The notes below the pieces were generated by a model. The model saw only the letters and a program-made list of their open reading frames with translations. It was not told the DNA's origin and searched no databases. A stretch of DNA of 64,000 nucleotides from Salmonella bongori NCTC 12419 (lineage in GTDB: Bacteria; Pseudomonadota; Gammaproteobacteria; Enterobacterales; Enterobacteriaceae), in the NCBI RefSeq assembly GCF_000252995.1, contig NC_015761.1, positions 744,001-808,000 of the forward strand, in the 5' to 3' direction. The position numbers and the translations under genes were made by a program. Of the stretch, positions 1 to 9,028 are shown piece after piece (the first letter of the stretch is position 1; every line of letters starts with the position of its first letter).

Positions 1-260
1 CCGACGGCTTTCAGGCCAGCAAAGTGAATCACGGTATCAATAGCGTGATCGTGCAGAATTTCGGTTATAAGCGCTTCGTTGCGAATATCGCCTTCAACAA
101 AGGTCGGATGCTTAGCGCCCAGACGTTCGATAACGGGCAGTACGCTGCGCTTGCTGTTGCAAAGGTTGTCGAGAATGACGACGTCATGACCATTTTGCAG
201 CAATTGTACACAGGTATGACTTCCAATGTAACCGCTACCACCTGTAACCAATACTCTCAT
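1..260 (-). CDS. galE: UDP-glucose 4-epimerase, N-terminal part (truncated by window edge)
   Basis: Leftward gene whose ATG is the complement of 258-260. The first residues read MRVLVTGGSGYIGS, the NAD-binding Rossmann glycine motif of the short-chain dehydrogenase family, followed by a segment on the neighbouring gal genes' usual pattern. GalE interconverts UDP-galactose and UDP-glucose in the Leloir pathway in the cytoplasm. Only about 86 codons lie in the window. The start is fixed by the gal promoter and operators directly upstream and by modF lying next to it, as in E. coli and Salmonella. The internal GalR operator falls inside the first codons. Confidence 0.93.
   Translation of the reverse strand, partial: MRVLVTGGSGYIGSHTCVQLLQNGHDVVILDNLCNSKRSVLPVIERLGAKHPTFVEGDIRNEALITEILHDHAIDTVIHFAGLKAV
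226..241 (-). promoter_or_regulatory. Internal gal operator (OI) within galE
   Basis: The complement reads GTGGTAGCGGTTACAT, matching the internal GalR/GalS operator that lies inside the first galE codons in E. coli. Together with the external operator at 339-354 it would allow repression by DNA looping. The looping is inferred from E. coli. Confidence 0.75.
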
Positions 261-275
261 AAATCGCTCCGTTAA

Positions 276-354
276 GCCTATGGTATGAAATAACCATAGC
301 ATAACAAAGATGCGAAAAGTGTGACATGTAATAAATTAGTGGAATCGTTTACAC
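276..354 (-). promoter_or_regulatory. gal operon promoter region with CRP site and external operator OE
   Basis: On the minus strand the P1 -10 box TATGGTTA (291-298) overlaps the P2 -10 box TATGCTA (297-303). A CRP half-site TGTGA (plus strand 320-324) lies just upstream, and the external GalR operator GTGTAAACGATTCCAC is at 339-354. The arrangement and sequence match the E. coli gal promoter, where CRP-cAMP activates P1 and represses P2. The rest of the 261-473 gap holds nothing else that I recognise apart from a weak hairpin before modF's end. Confidence 0.8.
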
Positions 355-435
355 TTGAGTTTACTCATAAACCGCCATCCGGAATCTGATGGTAAATCAA
401 CGCATTTAAGCATGATCACGCCTTTTATCTGAAAA

Positions 436-454
436 CGCGCCTGAAAAGGGCGCG
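436..454 (-). terminator. Possible rho-independent terminator after modF
   Basis: CGCGCC (436-441) pairs with GGCGCG (449-454) around a 7-base loop. Read on the minus strand it follows the modF stop and is followed by TTTT. The stem is short, so confidence is moderate. Confidence 0.45.
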
Positions 455-473
455 CCATACGTCCGGGTTGGTA

Positions 474-1946
474 TTAATGTAATGCATATTGGCGATAGAT
501 ATAGTGGTCGCCTTCCGGGACAAATTCCAGTCGATGAGTAATACAGGCTGGCGCATCCTCTGCATGATGAGAAACGAACAGCAGTTGGGTTTCTCCCTGG
601 CGAAGTAATACATCTACAAAACGACGTACCAGCTGGCGGTTTAGTGGGTCCAGCCCTTGCAACGGCTCATCCAGAATCAACACTGTTGGATGCTTAACCA
701 GCGCGCGCACGATTAGCCCCAGCCGTTGCTGTCCCCAGGAGAGGCTGTGGAAGGGGGCATCTGCCGTACGCTTATCGATTCCCAGAATATCCAGCCACTG
801 CTGCGCCAGCGTCTGCTGCCTGTCTGAAACGGCCTGATAAATGCCAATAGAATCGAAATAGCCGGAGAGAATCACATTGCGCACTGTGGTACTGACGCGG
901 TAATCCAGATGTAAACTGCTGCTGACGTAGCCGATATGTTTTTTGATATCCCAGATCGTTTCGCCGCTTCCTCGCCGCCGGCCAAACAGAGTGAGATCGT
1001 TGCTGTAACCTTGCGGATGATCGCCAGTAATAAGGCTAAGCAGCGTAGACTTACCTGCCCCGTTAGGACCGACGATCTGCCAGTGTTCGCCCGGATTTAC
1101 TTGCCAGCTTAGATGGTGGAGGATAGGACGATCGTTATACGAGACCACGCCATCGTTAAGTACGATTCGTGGTTCGCCCTCAGGTAACGCATGGTGAACA
1201 GAAGGCTCGTCCGGTTCAGGGAGCTTTACAGTGGTAAGACGTTCGCTGTGCGCGAGTTGAGCCACCAATGCCCGTTGCAGCAACTCTGCTTTTGTTCCGG
1301 TTTCCGCCAGGGTACAGTCGGCGAGCACGCCGGCAAACTGAATGAAATCCGGGATTTCATCAAAACGGTTGAGTACCAGCGCCAGGGTAATACCCGCCTG
1401 GTTCAACGCCGCCAGGCGGTGAGCCAGTTGTTGACGGGAGGCCATGTCAAGCCCGTCGAACGGTTCATCGAGGATCAATAACTCCGGTTCAGACATCAGC
1501 GCCTGACACAGCAGCGCTTTCCGCGTCTCGCCGGTAGAAAGGTATTTAAAGCGCCTGTTGAGTAAAGCGGAAATGCCGAATTGTTGCGCCAGCATCGCAC
1601 AGCGGGCGGGATCATGAACATCATCCTGAATAATTTCCGCGGTAGTGCGTCCGGTATCTTCTTCGCCGGGACTGTGCATATCGGTGTTATTGCGCTGCCA
1701 CTCATCGCTGACCAGCTTTTGCAATTGTTCAAAGGATAGCCGGGTAATGCGGGTAAACTGACACTGACGTCCGCCTTTTAATAATGGCAGTTCGCCTGCC
1801 AGCGCGCGGGCGAGCGCCGACTTACCGCTCCCGTTAGCCCCAACGAATGCCCAGCTATCGCCCGCTTTTAGCGTCAGGGAATCCAGATGAAGTGTTTTTG
1901 TGTCACTCAGACGAAACGTGCCTTGCGAAATTTGCAACGATGACAT
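474..1946 (-). CDS. modF: Molybdate-locus double ATPase ModF
   Basis: A 490-residue protein with two ABC nucleotide-binding domains in tandem. The first has Walker A GANGSGKS, signature LSTGE and Walker B LLILDEP. The second has GPNGAGKS, an LSWGQ signature and VLILDEP. There is no membrane segment. The start chosen (MSSLQISQG) gives the usual E. coli length; an upstream in-frame ATG would add 28 residues that look like untranslated leader. It follows modE with a 67-base gap in the same direction, so the two probably form an operon. Its function is not firmly known; by context it is linked to molybdate handling, but it is not the ModBC partner ATPase. Confidence 0.93.
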   Translation of the reverse strand: MSSLQISQGTFRLSDTKTLHLDSLTLKAGDSWAFVGANGSGKSALARALAGELPLLKGGRQCQFTRITRLSFEQLQKLVSDEWQRNNTDMHSPGEEDTGRTTAEIIQDDVHDPARCAMLAQQFGISALLNRRFKYLSTGETRKALLCQALMSEPELLILDEPFDGLDMASRQQLAHRLAALNQAGITLALVLNRFDEIPDFIQFAGVLADCTLAETGTKAELLQRALVAQLAHSERLTTVKLPEPDEPSVHHALPEGEPRIVLNDGVVSYNDRPILHHLSWQVNPGEHWQIVGPNGAGKSTLLSLITGDHPQGYSNDLTLFGRRRGSGETIWDIKKHIGYVSSSLHLDYRVSTTVRNVILSGYFDSIGIYQAVSDRQQTLAQQWLDILGIDKRTADAPFHSLSWGQQRLGLIVRALVKHPTVLILDEPLQGLDPLNRQLVRRFVDVLLRQGETQLLFVSHHAEDAPACITHRLEFVPEGDHYIYRQYALH

Positions 1947-2013
1947 TTTGCATCCCATTTTATGCAGCAATGAATGACAGGGATACGTCTTTCGGCAATG
2001 GATGTCAATGTGC

Positions 2014-2802
2014 TTAGCACAACGTTGCAATAATCACTCTGTCCGCATTAAACCAGGCAATAACGTCATCGCCTTCTTTTAACGTAGCAGCCTCCGCCGT
2101 CGGTATCGTGGCGCACAACGCCTGGCCGTCCGGGAGTGCCATCAACACTTCACACTGCTCCGCACCGCGTTCAATATGGCTAATCGTCCCCGACAATTGA
2201 TTGTCGGCGGCGCGCGCAATGGTCGCATCCCGGGTTATGCCGACCCACGGCGCTTTTAGCAGGATCAGCACCTCTTTACCTTCCTCCAGGCCGAGACGCT
2301 CGCCGCTTTGTGCCGTCAGCGCGACTTTAAGCCGTGTTTTGCCGTCGGCCAGCAGTACGTCGACATGCTGTTGCACCTGATCGCGATCGCGTGCGGTTAT
2401 GGTGCCAAACCACTGGTTGCGGGCGCTGGTTTGCAGCGAAAAGCGGGAAATAGCGGCCAGCAAGCTGTCCAGCGGCAGGGCATCATCGTCACTTAGCACA
2501 TCGAACGCTTTTTGCTGAATCTGGCCCAGCAGATCGTAAAGCTGGATCAGACGCTGGCCATAGCGGGTCAGCACTGCGCCGCCGCCCCCTTTGCCGCCCG
2601 TCGCGCGTTCCACCAGCATATGCTCGCTAAGCTGGTTCATATCGTTTATCGCATCCCAGGCGCTCTTATAGCTAATTCCCGCATCTTTCGCGCCCTGACT
2701 AATAGAACCAGAAAGCGCAATGTGTTTCAGCAGAGAGATACGACGGGGATCGGCAAAAAGCTTTTGCTGAAGTTTCAGGGTAAGAAGGATTTCGGCCTGC
2801 AT
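2014..2802 (-). CDS. modE: Molybdate-responsive transcriptional regulator ModE
   Basis: 262 residues, the standard ModE length. The N-terminal winged helix-turn-helix (about residues 20-80, including SGSISQGAKDAGISYKSAW) is followed by two TOBE/Mop-type molybdate-binding repeats (about 125-190 and 195-260). ModE with bound molybdate represses modABC and activates moaABCDE. Matching palindromes are visible before modA (3204-3227) and moaA (38669-38692). The gene is divergent from acrZ and modABC. ATG at 2800-2802. Confidence 0.96.
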   Translation of the reverse strand: MQAEILLTLKLQQKLFADPRRISLLKHIALSGSISQGAKDAGISYKSAWDAINDMNQLSEHMLVERATGGKGGGGAVLTRYGQRLIQLYDLLGQIQQKAFDVLSDDDALPLDSLLAAISRFSLQTSARNQWFGTITARDRDQVQQHVDVLLADGKTRLKVALTAQSGERLGLEEGKEVLILLKAPWVGITRDATIARAADNQLSGTISHIERGAEQCEVLMALPDGQALCATIPTAEAATLKEGDDVIAWFNADRVIIATLC

Positions 2803-2930
2803 AACCAGCTCCGGGTAAAAAGACTATTGTGACTGAAAAGCGCGTCGGCGCAAAGCCGACCGCACAAAAGGGGAGTGCTTTTCTGTGTGATGCGGTTAAA
2901 ATACCAAAAGGACTATATCTGGAGTTGACC

Positions 2931-3080
2931 ATGTTAGAGTTATTAAAAAGTCTGGTATTCGCCGTCATCATGGTACCGGTAGTGATGGCCATCATCCTCG
3001 GTCTGATTTACGGTCTGGGTGAGGTGTTCAACATTTTTTCCGGTATCGGTCAGAAAGACCAGTCCAGACAGAACCGCTGA
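2931..3080 (+). CDS. acrZ: AcrAB-TolC efflux pump small accessory protein AcrZ
   Basis: A 49-residue inner-membrane protein beginning MLELLKSLVFAVIMVPVVMA, with one long hydrophobic helix followed by a polar C-terminal tail. AcrZ binds AcrB and alters drug specificity of the pump. The ATG at 2931 is preceded by GGAG at the right distance. A longer in-frame reading from 2829 is only leader sequence. It lies between modE and modA as in E. coli and has its own terminator. Confidence 0.93.
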   Translation: MLELLKSLVFAVIMVPVVMAIILGLIYGLGEVFNIFSGIGQKDQSRQNR

Positions 3081-3088
3081 TTTCCCCA

Positions 3089-3113
3089 AACGCCCGCTCA
3101 GTCGGGCGTTTTT
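3089..3113 (+). terminator. Rho-independent terminator of acrZ
   Basis: AACGCCCG and CGGGCGTT form a strong stem around a short loop and are followed by a T run, 8 bases after the acrZ stop. Confidence 0.85.
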
Positions 3114-3203
3114 GTTTCCTCAAGATCCTGCTTTTCCTGCCGATATTTTCTGTGTTTAATCGTTAATGGGGATGAATAACCGCTGGGAAACCCCTGGAAT
3201 TAC

Positions 3204-3227
3204 CGTTATATTGTCGTTTACATAACG
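3204..3227 (+). promoter_or_regulatory. ModE operator of modABC
   Basis: Imperfect 24-bp palindrome with outer arms CGTTATAT and TACATAACG around a short centre, the ModE-type TATAT-N7-TACAT pattern. It lies 20 bases before modA, where bound ModE-molybdate would block transcription. The same layout is known in E. coli. Confidence 0.88.
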
Positions 3228-3247
3228 AAACGCACAAGGAGTTACAG

Positions 3248-4021
3248 ATGGCGCATTCCTGGTTACGCCTGGTCGCAGGGGCAACATTATCTTTCGTCAT
3301 CGCCGGTCATGCGCTGGCGGATGAAGGCAAGATCACCGTATTCGCCGCCGCGTCGCTGACAAACGCAATGCAGGACATTGCGGCGGATTATAAAAAAGAG
3401 AAAAATGTGGAGGTGGTCTCCTCATTCGCCTCCTCTTCAACGCTGGCGCGCCAGATAGAAGCGGGCGCGCCGGCGGACCTGTTCATCTCTGCTGACCAGA
3501 AATGGATGGATTACGCAGCCGATAAAAAAGCGGTGGATACCGCGACGCGCGAAACCTTGCTTGGCAACAGCCTGGTGGTGGTAGCGCCGAAAGCCAGTGA
3601 GCAGAAAGCGTTCACCATCGACAGCAAAACGAACTGGATTCGTTTATTGAACGGCGGGCGCCTGGCGGTGGGCGATCCGCAACACGTACCGGCGGGGATT
3701 TATGCCAAAGAAGCGCTGCAAAAGCTGGGCGCATGGCAAACGCTTGAGCCGAAACTGGCGCCCGCGGAAGATGTGCGTGGCGCTCTGGCGTTGGTCGAGC
3801 GTAACGAAGCGCCTTTAGGCATTGTATACGGTTCTGATGCGGTGGCCAGCAAGGGGGTTAACGTTGTTGCGACCTTCCCGGAAGATTCACATAAAAAAGT
3901 GGAATATCCCATCGCTATCGTGGATGGGCATAAAAATGCGACGGTCAGTGCGTTCTATGATTACCTGAAAGGACCACAGGCCTCGGCAATCTTTCAACGT
4001 TATGGATTTACGACGAAGTAA
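3248..4021 (+). CDS. modA: Molybdate ABC transporter periplasmic binding protein ModA
   Basis: 257 residues with a Sec signal peptide (MAHSWLRLVAGATLSFVIAG, cleavage likely after HALA). The mature protein has the ModA/WtpA fold signature AAASLTNAMQDIA and the SSTLARQIEAGAPADLF loop, which contacts molybdate or tungstate. It delivers the oxyanion to ModB. The ATG follows AAGGAG. The stop codon overlaps the modB start by one base, indicating an operon under ModE. Confidence 0.96.
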   Translation: MAHSWLRLVAGATLSFVIAGHALADEGKITVFAAASLTNAMQDIAADYKKEKNVEVVSSFASSSTLARQIEAGAPADLFISADQKWMDYAADKKAVDTATRETLLGNSLVVVAPKASEQKAFTIDSKTNWIRLLNGGRLAVGDPQHVPAGIYAKEALQKLGAWQTLEPKLAPAEDVRGALALVERNEAPLGIVYGSDAVASKGVNVVATFPEDSHKKVEYPIAIVDGHKNATVSAFYDYLKGPQASAIFQRYGFTTK

Positions 4022-4710
4022 TGATACTGACCGATCCAGAATGGCAGGCAGTCTTTCTGAGCCTGAAAGTGTCTTCCCTGGCTGTGCTGTTTAGTCTGCC
4101 GTTTGGGATCTTTTTTGCCTGGCTGCTGGTGCGATGCCAGTTTCCTGGCAAAGCTTTACTTGATAGCGTCCTGCATCTGCCGCTGGTGCTGCCGCCAGTG
4201 GTGGTCGGCTATCTGCTGCTGGTCTCGATGGGCCGACGCGGGTTTATTGGCCAGTGGCTGTATGACTGGTTCGGCCTCACGTTTGCGTTTAGCTGGCGCG
4301 GCGCTGTACTGGCGGCGGCGGTGATGTCTTTCCCTCTCATGGTGCGGGCTATTCGGCTGGCGCTGGAAGGTGTGGATATCAAGCTTGAGCAGGCCGCCAG
4401 AACTCTGGGCGCCGGGCGCTGGCGCGTTTTTCTGACTATCACCTTACCGCTTACCCTGCCGGGCATTATTGTCGGTACGGTGCTGGCGTTTGCCCGTTCA
4501 CTTGGCGAATTTGGCGCGACCATTACCTTTGTTTCCAATATTCCGGGCGAAACCCGCACCCTACCTTCCGCCATGTATACCTTGATCCAGACGCCGGGCG
4601 GGGAGAGCGCGGCGGCGAGGCTGTGCGTGATTTCGATAGTATTAGCGCTGATTTCGCTGTTGATTTCTGAATGGCTGGCGCGGATTAGCCGTGAACGGAC
4701 GGGGCGCTAA
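4021..4710 (+). CDS. modB: Molybdate ABC transporter permease ModB
   Basis: 229 residues, a multi-helix inner-membrane permease of the binding-protein-dependent family. The coupling motif appears as EQAARTLGAGRWRVFLTITLPLTLPG (EAA loop). It starts at the last base of modA, a translational-coupling arrangement, and modC follows after two bases. Length agrees with E. coli ModB. Confidence 0.96.
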   Translation: MILTDPEWQAVFLSLKVSSLAVLFSLPFGIFFAWLLVRCQFPGKALLDSVLHLPLVLPPVVVGYLLLVSMGRRGFIGQWLYDWFGLTFAFSWRGAVLAAAVMSFPLMVRAIRLALEGVDIKLEQAARTLGAGRWRVFLTITLPLTLPGIIVGTVLAFARSLGEFGATITFVSNIPGETRTLPSAMYTLIQTPGGESAAARLCVISIVLALISLLISEWLARISRERTGR

Positions 4711-4712
4711 CC

Positions 4713-5771
4713 ATGCTAGAGCTTAATTTTTCCCAGACGCTGGGAACGCACTGTTTAACCCTCAACGAAACGCTGCCAGCCAGTGGGATCACGGCTATCT
4801 TTGGCGTCTCCGGCGCGGGAAAAACCTCGCTAATTAATGCTATCAGCGGCCTGACGCGGCCGCAAAAAGGGCGCATCGTGCTTAATGGCCGGGTGTTGCA
4901 TGATGCCGAAAATGGCATCTGTTTAGCGCCGGAAAAACGTCGCATCGGCTATGTTTTCCAGGATGCGCGCCTGTTTCCACATTATAAAGTACGCGGCAAT
5001 TTGCGTTATGGCATGGCGAAAAGCATGGTCGGTCAGTTTGATAAGCTGGTGTCGTTGCTGGGGATTGAAGCGCTGCTCGATCGCCTGCCGGGAAGTCTGT
5101 CCGGTGGGGAAAAGCAGCGTGTGGCAATAGGCCGGGCATTGCTCACCGCCCCGGAGTTGCTATTGCTGGACGAGCCGCTGGCCTCGCTGGATATCCCACG
5201 TAAACGCGAGCTACTGCCGTACCTGCAACGGCTGGCGCGGGAAATCAATATTCCCATGCTGTATGTTAGCCATTCTCTCGACGAGATTCTTCACCTGGCG
5301 GATAACGTTATGGTGCTGGAAGACGGCCAGGTTAAAGCGTATGGTCCGCTGGAAGAGGTCTGGGGAAGCAGCGTTATGCACCCGTGGCTGCCGAAAGAGC
5401 AACAGAGCAGTATTCTGAAAGTCAGCGTGCTGGAGCATCACCCGCATTATGCCATGACTGCCCTGGCGCTTGGCGACCAGCACCTGTGGGTAAATAAACT
5501 CAATCAGCCGCTGCAATCCACGCTGCGTATTCGTATTCAGGCGTCGGATGTCTCGCTGGTACTACAGCCACCACAACAGACCAGTATCCGCAACGTATTG
5601 CGGGCGAAAGTGGCGAACTGTTATGACGATAACGGGCAGGTGGAAGTTCAGCTTGAGATCGGCGGCAGAACGCTGTGGGCGCGAATAAGCCCGTGGGCCA
5701 GGGATGAACTGAGTATCAAGCCTGGACTGTGGCTTTACGCGCAGGTGAAAAGCGTTTCTATCACCGCCTGA
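4713..5771 (+). CDS. modC: Molybdate ABC transporter ATPase ModC
   Basis: 352 residues. The N-terminal ABC ATPase has Walker A GVSGAGKTS, signature LSGGEKQR and Walker B LLLLDEP. The C-terminal part (about 290-350) is a TOBE/Mop molybdate-binding domain. It powers uptake through ModB. Last gene of modABC. Its stop codon TGA (5769-5771) directly abuts the stop of the convergent ybhA, leaving no intergenic base. Confidence 0.96.
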   Translation: MLELNFSQTLGTHCLTLNETLPASGITAIFGVSGAGKTSLINAISGLTRPQKGRIVLNGRVLHDAENGICLAPEKRRIGYVFQDARLFPHYKVRGNLRYGMAKSMVGQFDKLVSLLGIEALLDRLPGSLSGGEKQRVAIGRALLTAPELLLLDEPLASLDIPRKRELLPYLQRLAREINIPMLYVSHSLDEILHLADNVMVLEDGQVKAYGPLEEVWGSSVMHPWLPKEQQSSILKVSVLEHHPHYAMTALALGDQHLWVNKLNQPLQSTLRIRIQASDVSLVLQPPQQTSIRNVLRAKVANCYDDNGQVEVQLEIGGRTLWARISPWARDELSIKPGLWLYAQVKSVSITA

Positions 5772-6590
5772 CTACAGCAGGTGGGTGTAAATAAATTTGG
5801 CGATGCTATCGGTAGTGTTATCGCCGATCACAACGTTGGCGCGCGCTTTCACCGCGTCGTCGGCATTTCCCATCGCAACGCCGGTGCCAGCCGCTTCCAG
5901 CATACTGATGTCATTGTAGTTATCGCCGAAAGCGATCACATTCTCCATTGACCATCCCTGCGCTTCTATCCACTGAGTGAGGCGCTTGCCTTTGCTGTTG
6001 CCCTGGCGAGCGATATCTACCTGATCGTGCCATGACCATTCACACTCCAGGCCAAGCGACTGTTCAACCTGCTGACCGAACCGCTGTAGCCTGGGAATAT
6101 CTTCATCGGTAAGCGCAAACTTCCACACGGCATTGACGTCGCGCGCCGCCTGCGCCAAAGAAGAGACCTGCGTAAAGGTCGGACGCTGTTCCGGCGGCAA
6201 GGTCTGTGCCCACCGGGAAGTACGCACGACGTGACCGGTCGGGCGCTCGTAAAGCATGGCGTCATCGACATACATCAGGCCGTGAATCTGATACGCGTCC
6301 AGTAAATCAATTAATTGCAGCGCCTTATCCACAGGCATAGGATCGGCATCCAGAACGGTTTTCGCTTGATAATCATACAAATAAGTGCCGTTGCAGCAAA
6401 TAGCAGGTGTTTCCAGCGCCAGCGCCTGATAAAAAGGATGGATAGCAACGTGATGGCGGCCCGTGACGATGATAAGTTGAAAGCCCGCCTCCCTGGCGCG
6501 TGAAAGCGCGTCAAGCGAGGAGGGGAGTAAAGTTTTTTGTGGGGTTAATAACGTCCCGTCTAAATCGAGGGCAATCACGCGTGCAGTCAT
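5772..6590 (-). CDS. ybhA: HAD-family sugar-phosphate/PLP phosphatase YbhA
   Basis: 272 residues from MTARVIALDLDGTLL. HAD motif I is DLDGTLL with the nucleophilic Asp, motif III lysine is near GNSKGKRL, and motif IV is FGDNYNDISML; the cap is the Cof (IIB) type. E. coli YbhA dephosphorylates pyridoxal phosphate and sugar phosphates in vitro. The chosen start gives the E. coli length; 26 further in-frame upstream codons lack family support. Confidence 0.92.
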   Translation of the reverse strand: MTARVIALDLDGTLLTPQKTLLPSSLDALSRAREAGFQLIIVTGRHHVAIHPFYQALALETPAICCNGTYLYDYQAKTVLDADPMPVDKALQLIDLLDAYQIHGLMYVDDAMLYERPTGHVVRTSRWAQTLPPEQRPTFTQVSSLAQAARDVNAVWKFALTDEDIPRLQRFGQQVEQSLGLECEWSWHDQVDIARQGNSKGKRLTQWIEAQGWSMENVIAFGDNYNDISMLEAAGTGVAMGNADDAVKARANVVIGDNTTDSIAKFIYTHLL

Positions 6591-6753
6591 AATTTTTTCC
6601 CGTTTAAGAGTAATCATTCCGTCTGACGGCATGGTACACCGGGACGGTAAGCAGACAAAATTCTGCATCTGAGTTCAGCATTCGCCGTCAAAAGCGGCTA
6701 CGTTAAACTGTGTCCTGTCATTGCAGCTACATGCCATATGTAAAGGAGTATTC

Positions 6754-7749
6754 ATGAAACAAACAGTCTATACCGCCAGCCCTGAGAGTCAGCAAATTCA
6801 CGTCTGGAGCCTGAATCACGAAGGGACGCTGACGTTGGTGCAGGTCGTGGATGTGCCCGGCCAGGTTCAGCCAATGGTGGTCAGCCCGGATAAACGCTAC
6901 CTCTATGTTGGCGTGCGCCCGGAGTTTCGTGTGCTGGCGTATCGTATTGCGCCGGATGATGGTGCGCTGACCTTTGCTGCCGAATCTGCTCTGCCGGGTA
7001 GCCCGACGCATATCTCTACCGATCATCATGGCCGTTTTGTCTTTGTCGGATCGTATAACGCCGGTAACGTCAGCGTGACGCGCTTACAGGATGGCCTGCC
7101 GGTTGAACTGGTGGATGTCGTGGAGGGGCTGGACGGATGCCACTCGGCGAATATTACGCCTGATAACCGTACCTTGTGGGTACCTGCGCTAAAACAGGAT
7201 CGCATTTGTCTGTTTACGCTAAGCGATGATGGTCATCTGGTGGCCCAGGAGCCGGCGGAAGTGAATACGGTTGAAGGGGCAGGCCCGCGCCATATGACGT
7301 TCCACCCGAATCAACACTATGCGTACTGCGTCAATGAACTGAACAGTTCGGTGGATGTCTGGCAGCTCAACAATCCGCATGGCGAGATAGAGTGCGTACA
7401 AACGCTGGATATGATGCCCGCTGATTTTTCCGATACGCGCTGGGCGGCGGATATTCATATCACGCCGGATGGACGGCATCTGTATGCCTGTGACCGCACC
7501 GCCAGTCTGATTACTGTCTTCAGCGTCTCCGAAGATGGCAGCGTACTGAGCATTGAAGGGTTTCAACCGACGGAAACCCAGCCGCGGGGTTTCAATATCG
7601 ACCACAGTGGGAAATATCTGATTGCCGCCGGGCAAAAATCACATCATATCGCGGTCTATGAAATTGCTGGCGCCCAGGGGCTGCTGACGGAAAAAGGCCG
7701 TTACGCCGTCGGCCAGGGGCCGATGTGGGTAGTGGTGAACGCATATTAA
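6754..7749 (+). CDS. pgl: 6-phosphogluconolactonase
   Basis: 331 residues starting MKQTVYTASPESQQIHVW, with AAAGGAG at the expected distance. Repeated blades such as VSPDKRYLYVG, HISTDHHGRFVFVGSYN and ITPDGRHLYACDRT form the seven-bladed beta-propeller of the YbhE-type lactonase. It hydrolyses 6-phosphogluconolactone in the oxidative pentose phosphate pathway. It is unrelated to the DevB-type enzyme. Divergent from ybhA, with 163 bases between. Confidence 0.95.
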   Translation: MKQTVYTASPESQQIHVWSLNHEGTLTLVQVVDVPGQVQPMVVSPDKRYLYVGVRPEFRVLAYRIAPDDGALTFAAESALPGSPTHISTDHHGRFVFVGSYNAGNVSVTRLQDGLPVELVDVVEGLDGCHSANITPDNRTLWVPALKQDRICLFTLSDDGHLVAQEPAEVNTVEGAGPRHMTFHPNQHYAYCVNELNSSVDVWQLNNPHGEIECVQTLDMMPADFSDTRWAADIHITPDGRHLYACDRTASLITVFSVSEDGSVLSIEGFQPTETQPRGFNIDHSGKYLIAAGQKSHHIAVYEIAGAQGLLTEKGRYAVGQGPMWVVVNAY

Positions 7750-7790
7750 ACACATGGTATGTCGGGTGGGGCCTGCCTGCAAAGCGACGC

Positions 7791-7850
7791 CGCCCCTGTA
7801 GGCCCGGTAAGCGGCAGCGCCGCCGGGCAACTCGCCGGATGGCGGTGGTG
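7791..7850. repeat. REP/BIME-like element downstream of pgl
   Basis: The stretch contains GTAGGCCCGGTAAGCG and CGCCGGATGGCG, halves of the enterobacterial REP consensus, in a G+C-rich self-complementary context between the convergent 3' ends of pgl and ybhD. Confidence 0.65.
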
Positions 7851-7899
7851 CGTGAGCCGGCTTATGCCATAACACCGCCTCGAAGGCCTCCATGCGGTG

Positions 7900-8832
7900 T
7901 TATTGCTGTGGCCTGGCGAAAGGCGTCCAAAGATTGTCTTTGTCATCGGCCCAGACATTCAGCAGCAGTGAGAAAAAACGTTCCGCCGGCGGTGAAAGGA
8001 TGGCGTCTTTTCGGCGAATAATGCCCAGAGTGCGCCTGATTACGGGTTCTATCAGGGGAATACCGATAAGCGTAGGGTGCGGCGCCTGCGGCATCGCCAG
8101 CCCAGGCAATGCAGAAATACCTAAACCTGCCTCCACCAGACCCAGAGAAGTGGATAAATGGCGAACCTCGTAAAACCACTCCAGCTTCCAGGGTTTATCA
8201 GCAAGTTGTTGCTCAATTAAGAGGCGGTTGCCGCTTGAGGCGCGTACGCCTATCAGTGTGTGGTTGACTAATTCCTGCCATTCAACCAGTTGCTTGGAGG
8301 CTAAAGGGTGATCTCGTCGACAGGCCAGAACAAACGGTTCGTTGACCAATGGTGTGAAGTCAATGGCGGGATTTGTGATGCTATTCATATTTATACCAAA
8401 ATCCGCCTCTTTGCAGAGTACGGATTCCATACAATTACTGGTGCCTTTTTCAAGTATCCGTACTTTTATGTTGGGGTATAAGGCGTTAAATTTGCCAATC
8501 GCGAGCGGTAAAAAATAGAAAACGGCAGTTGGAATACATGACAATGTAATTATTCCGTGATGGTAATTATTGAGTTCGCGAACGTTAAAAATAGTTTCAT
8601 CCAATTTCCTGATTAATTCACGGGCTTCTGGTAACAACATTCTTCCCGCTTTTGTTAATGTTACCTGGCGTGTTGTTCTCTCAAAAAGGAGTATATGTAA
8701 ATCATCCTCCATATTTTTTATTCTGCGCGTTAATGCGGGTTGCGTAATATTTAGTAATTTAGCTGCTTTGTTAAATGATGTGGTCTCCGCCAGAGTAACA
8801 AACGCTTTCATACTTGATAGTTCGTGTTTCAT
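7900..8832 (-). CDS. ybhD: LysR-family transcriptional regulator YbhD
   Basis: 310 residues. The N-terminal LysR helix-turn-helix spans about residues 5-65 (MKAFVTLAETTSFNKAAKLLNITQPALTRRIKNME), followed by a periplasmic-binding-like effector domain (about 90-300). It is divergent from ybhH across 196 A+T-rich bases, the usual layout for a LysR activator of the adjacent operon. The ligand is unknown; by context it would be a di- or tricarboxylate. The 5' half is more A+T-rich than the 3' half. Confidence 0.88.
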   Translation of the reverse strand: MKHELSSMKAFVTLAETTSFNKAAKLLNITQPALTRRIKNMEDDLHILLFERTTRQVTLTKAGRMLLPEARELIRKLDETIFNVRELNNYHHGIITLSCIPTAVFYFLPLAIGKFNALYPNIKVRILEKGTSNCMESVLCKEADFGINMNSITNPAIDFTPLVNEPFVLACRRDHPLASKQLVEWQELVNHTLIGVRASSGNRLLIEQQLADKPWKLEWFYEVRHLSTSLGLVEAGLGISALPGLAMPQAPHPTLIGIPLIEPVIRRTLGIIRRKDAILSPPAERFFSLLLNVWADDKDNLWTPFARPQQ

Positions 8833-9028
8833 TATAACTCCAGAAAATATAATTGATATTGATTTATTATTATACCTATATCGGATGTTACTGTGAGTGT
8901 ACTCGCCATCACGGGGATTTGATTAATAAAAAAAGCTGATTAATGGCATCTCGAAAGTCATTAGCCTCGATATTTTTTACATGCAACCATAGGCACAGAA
9001 AAATAAGGTGATTATTAAGGACTGTGTC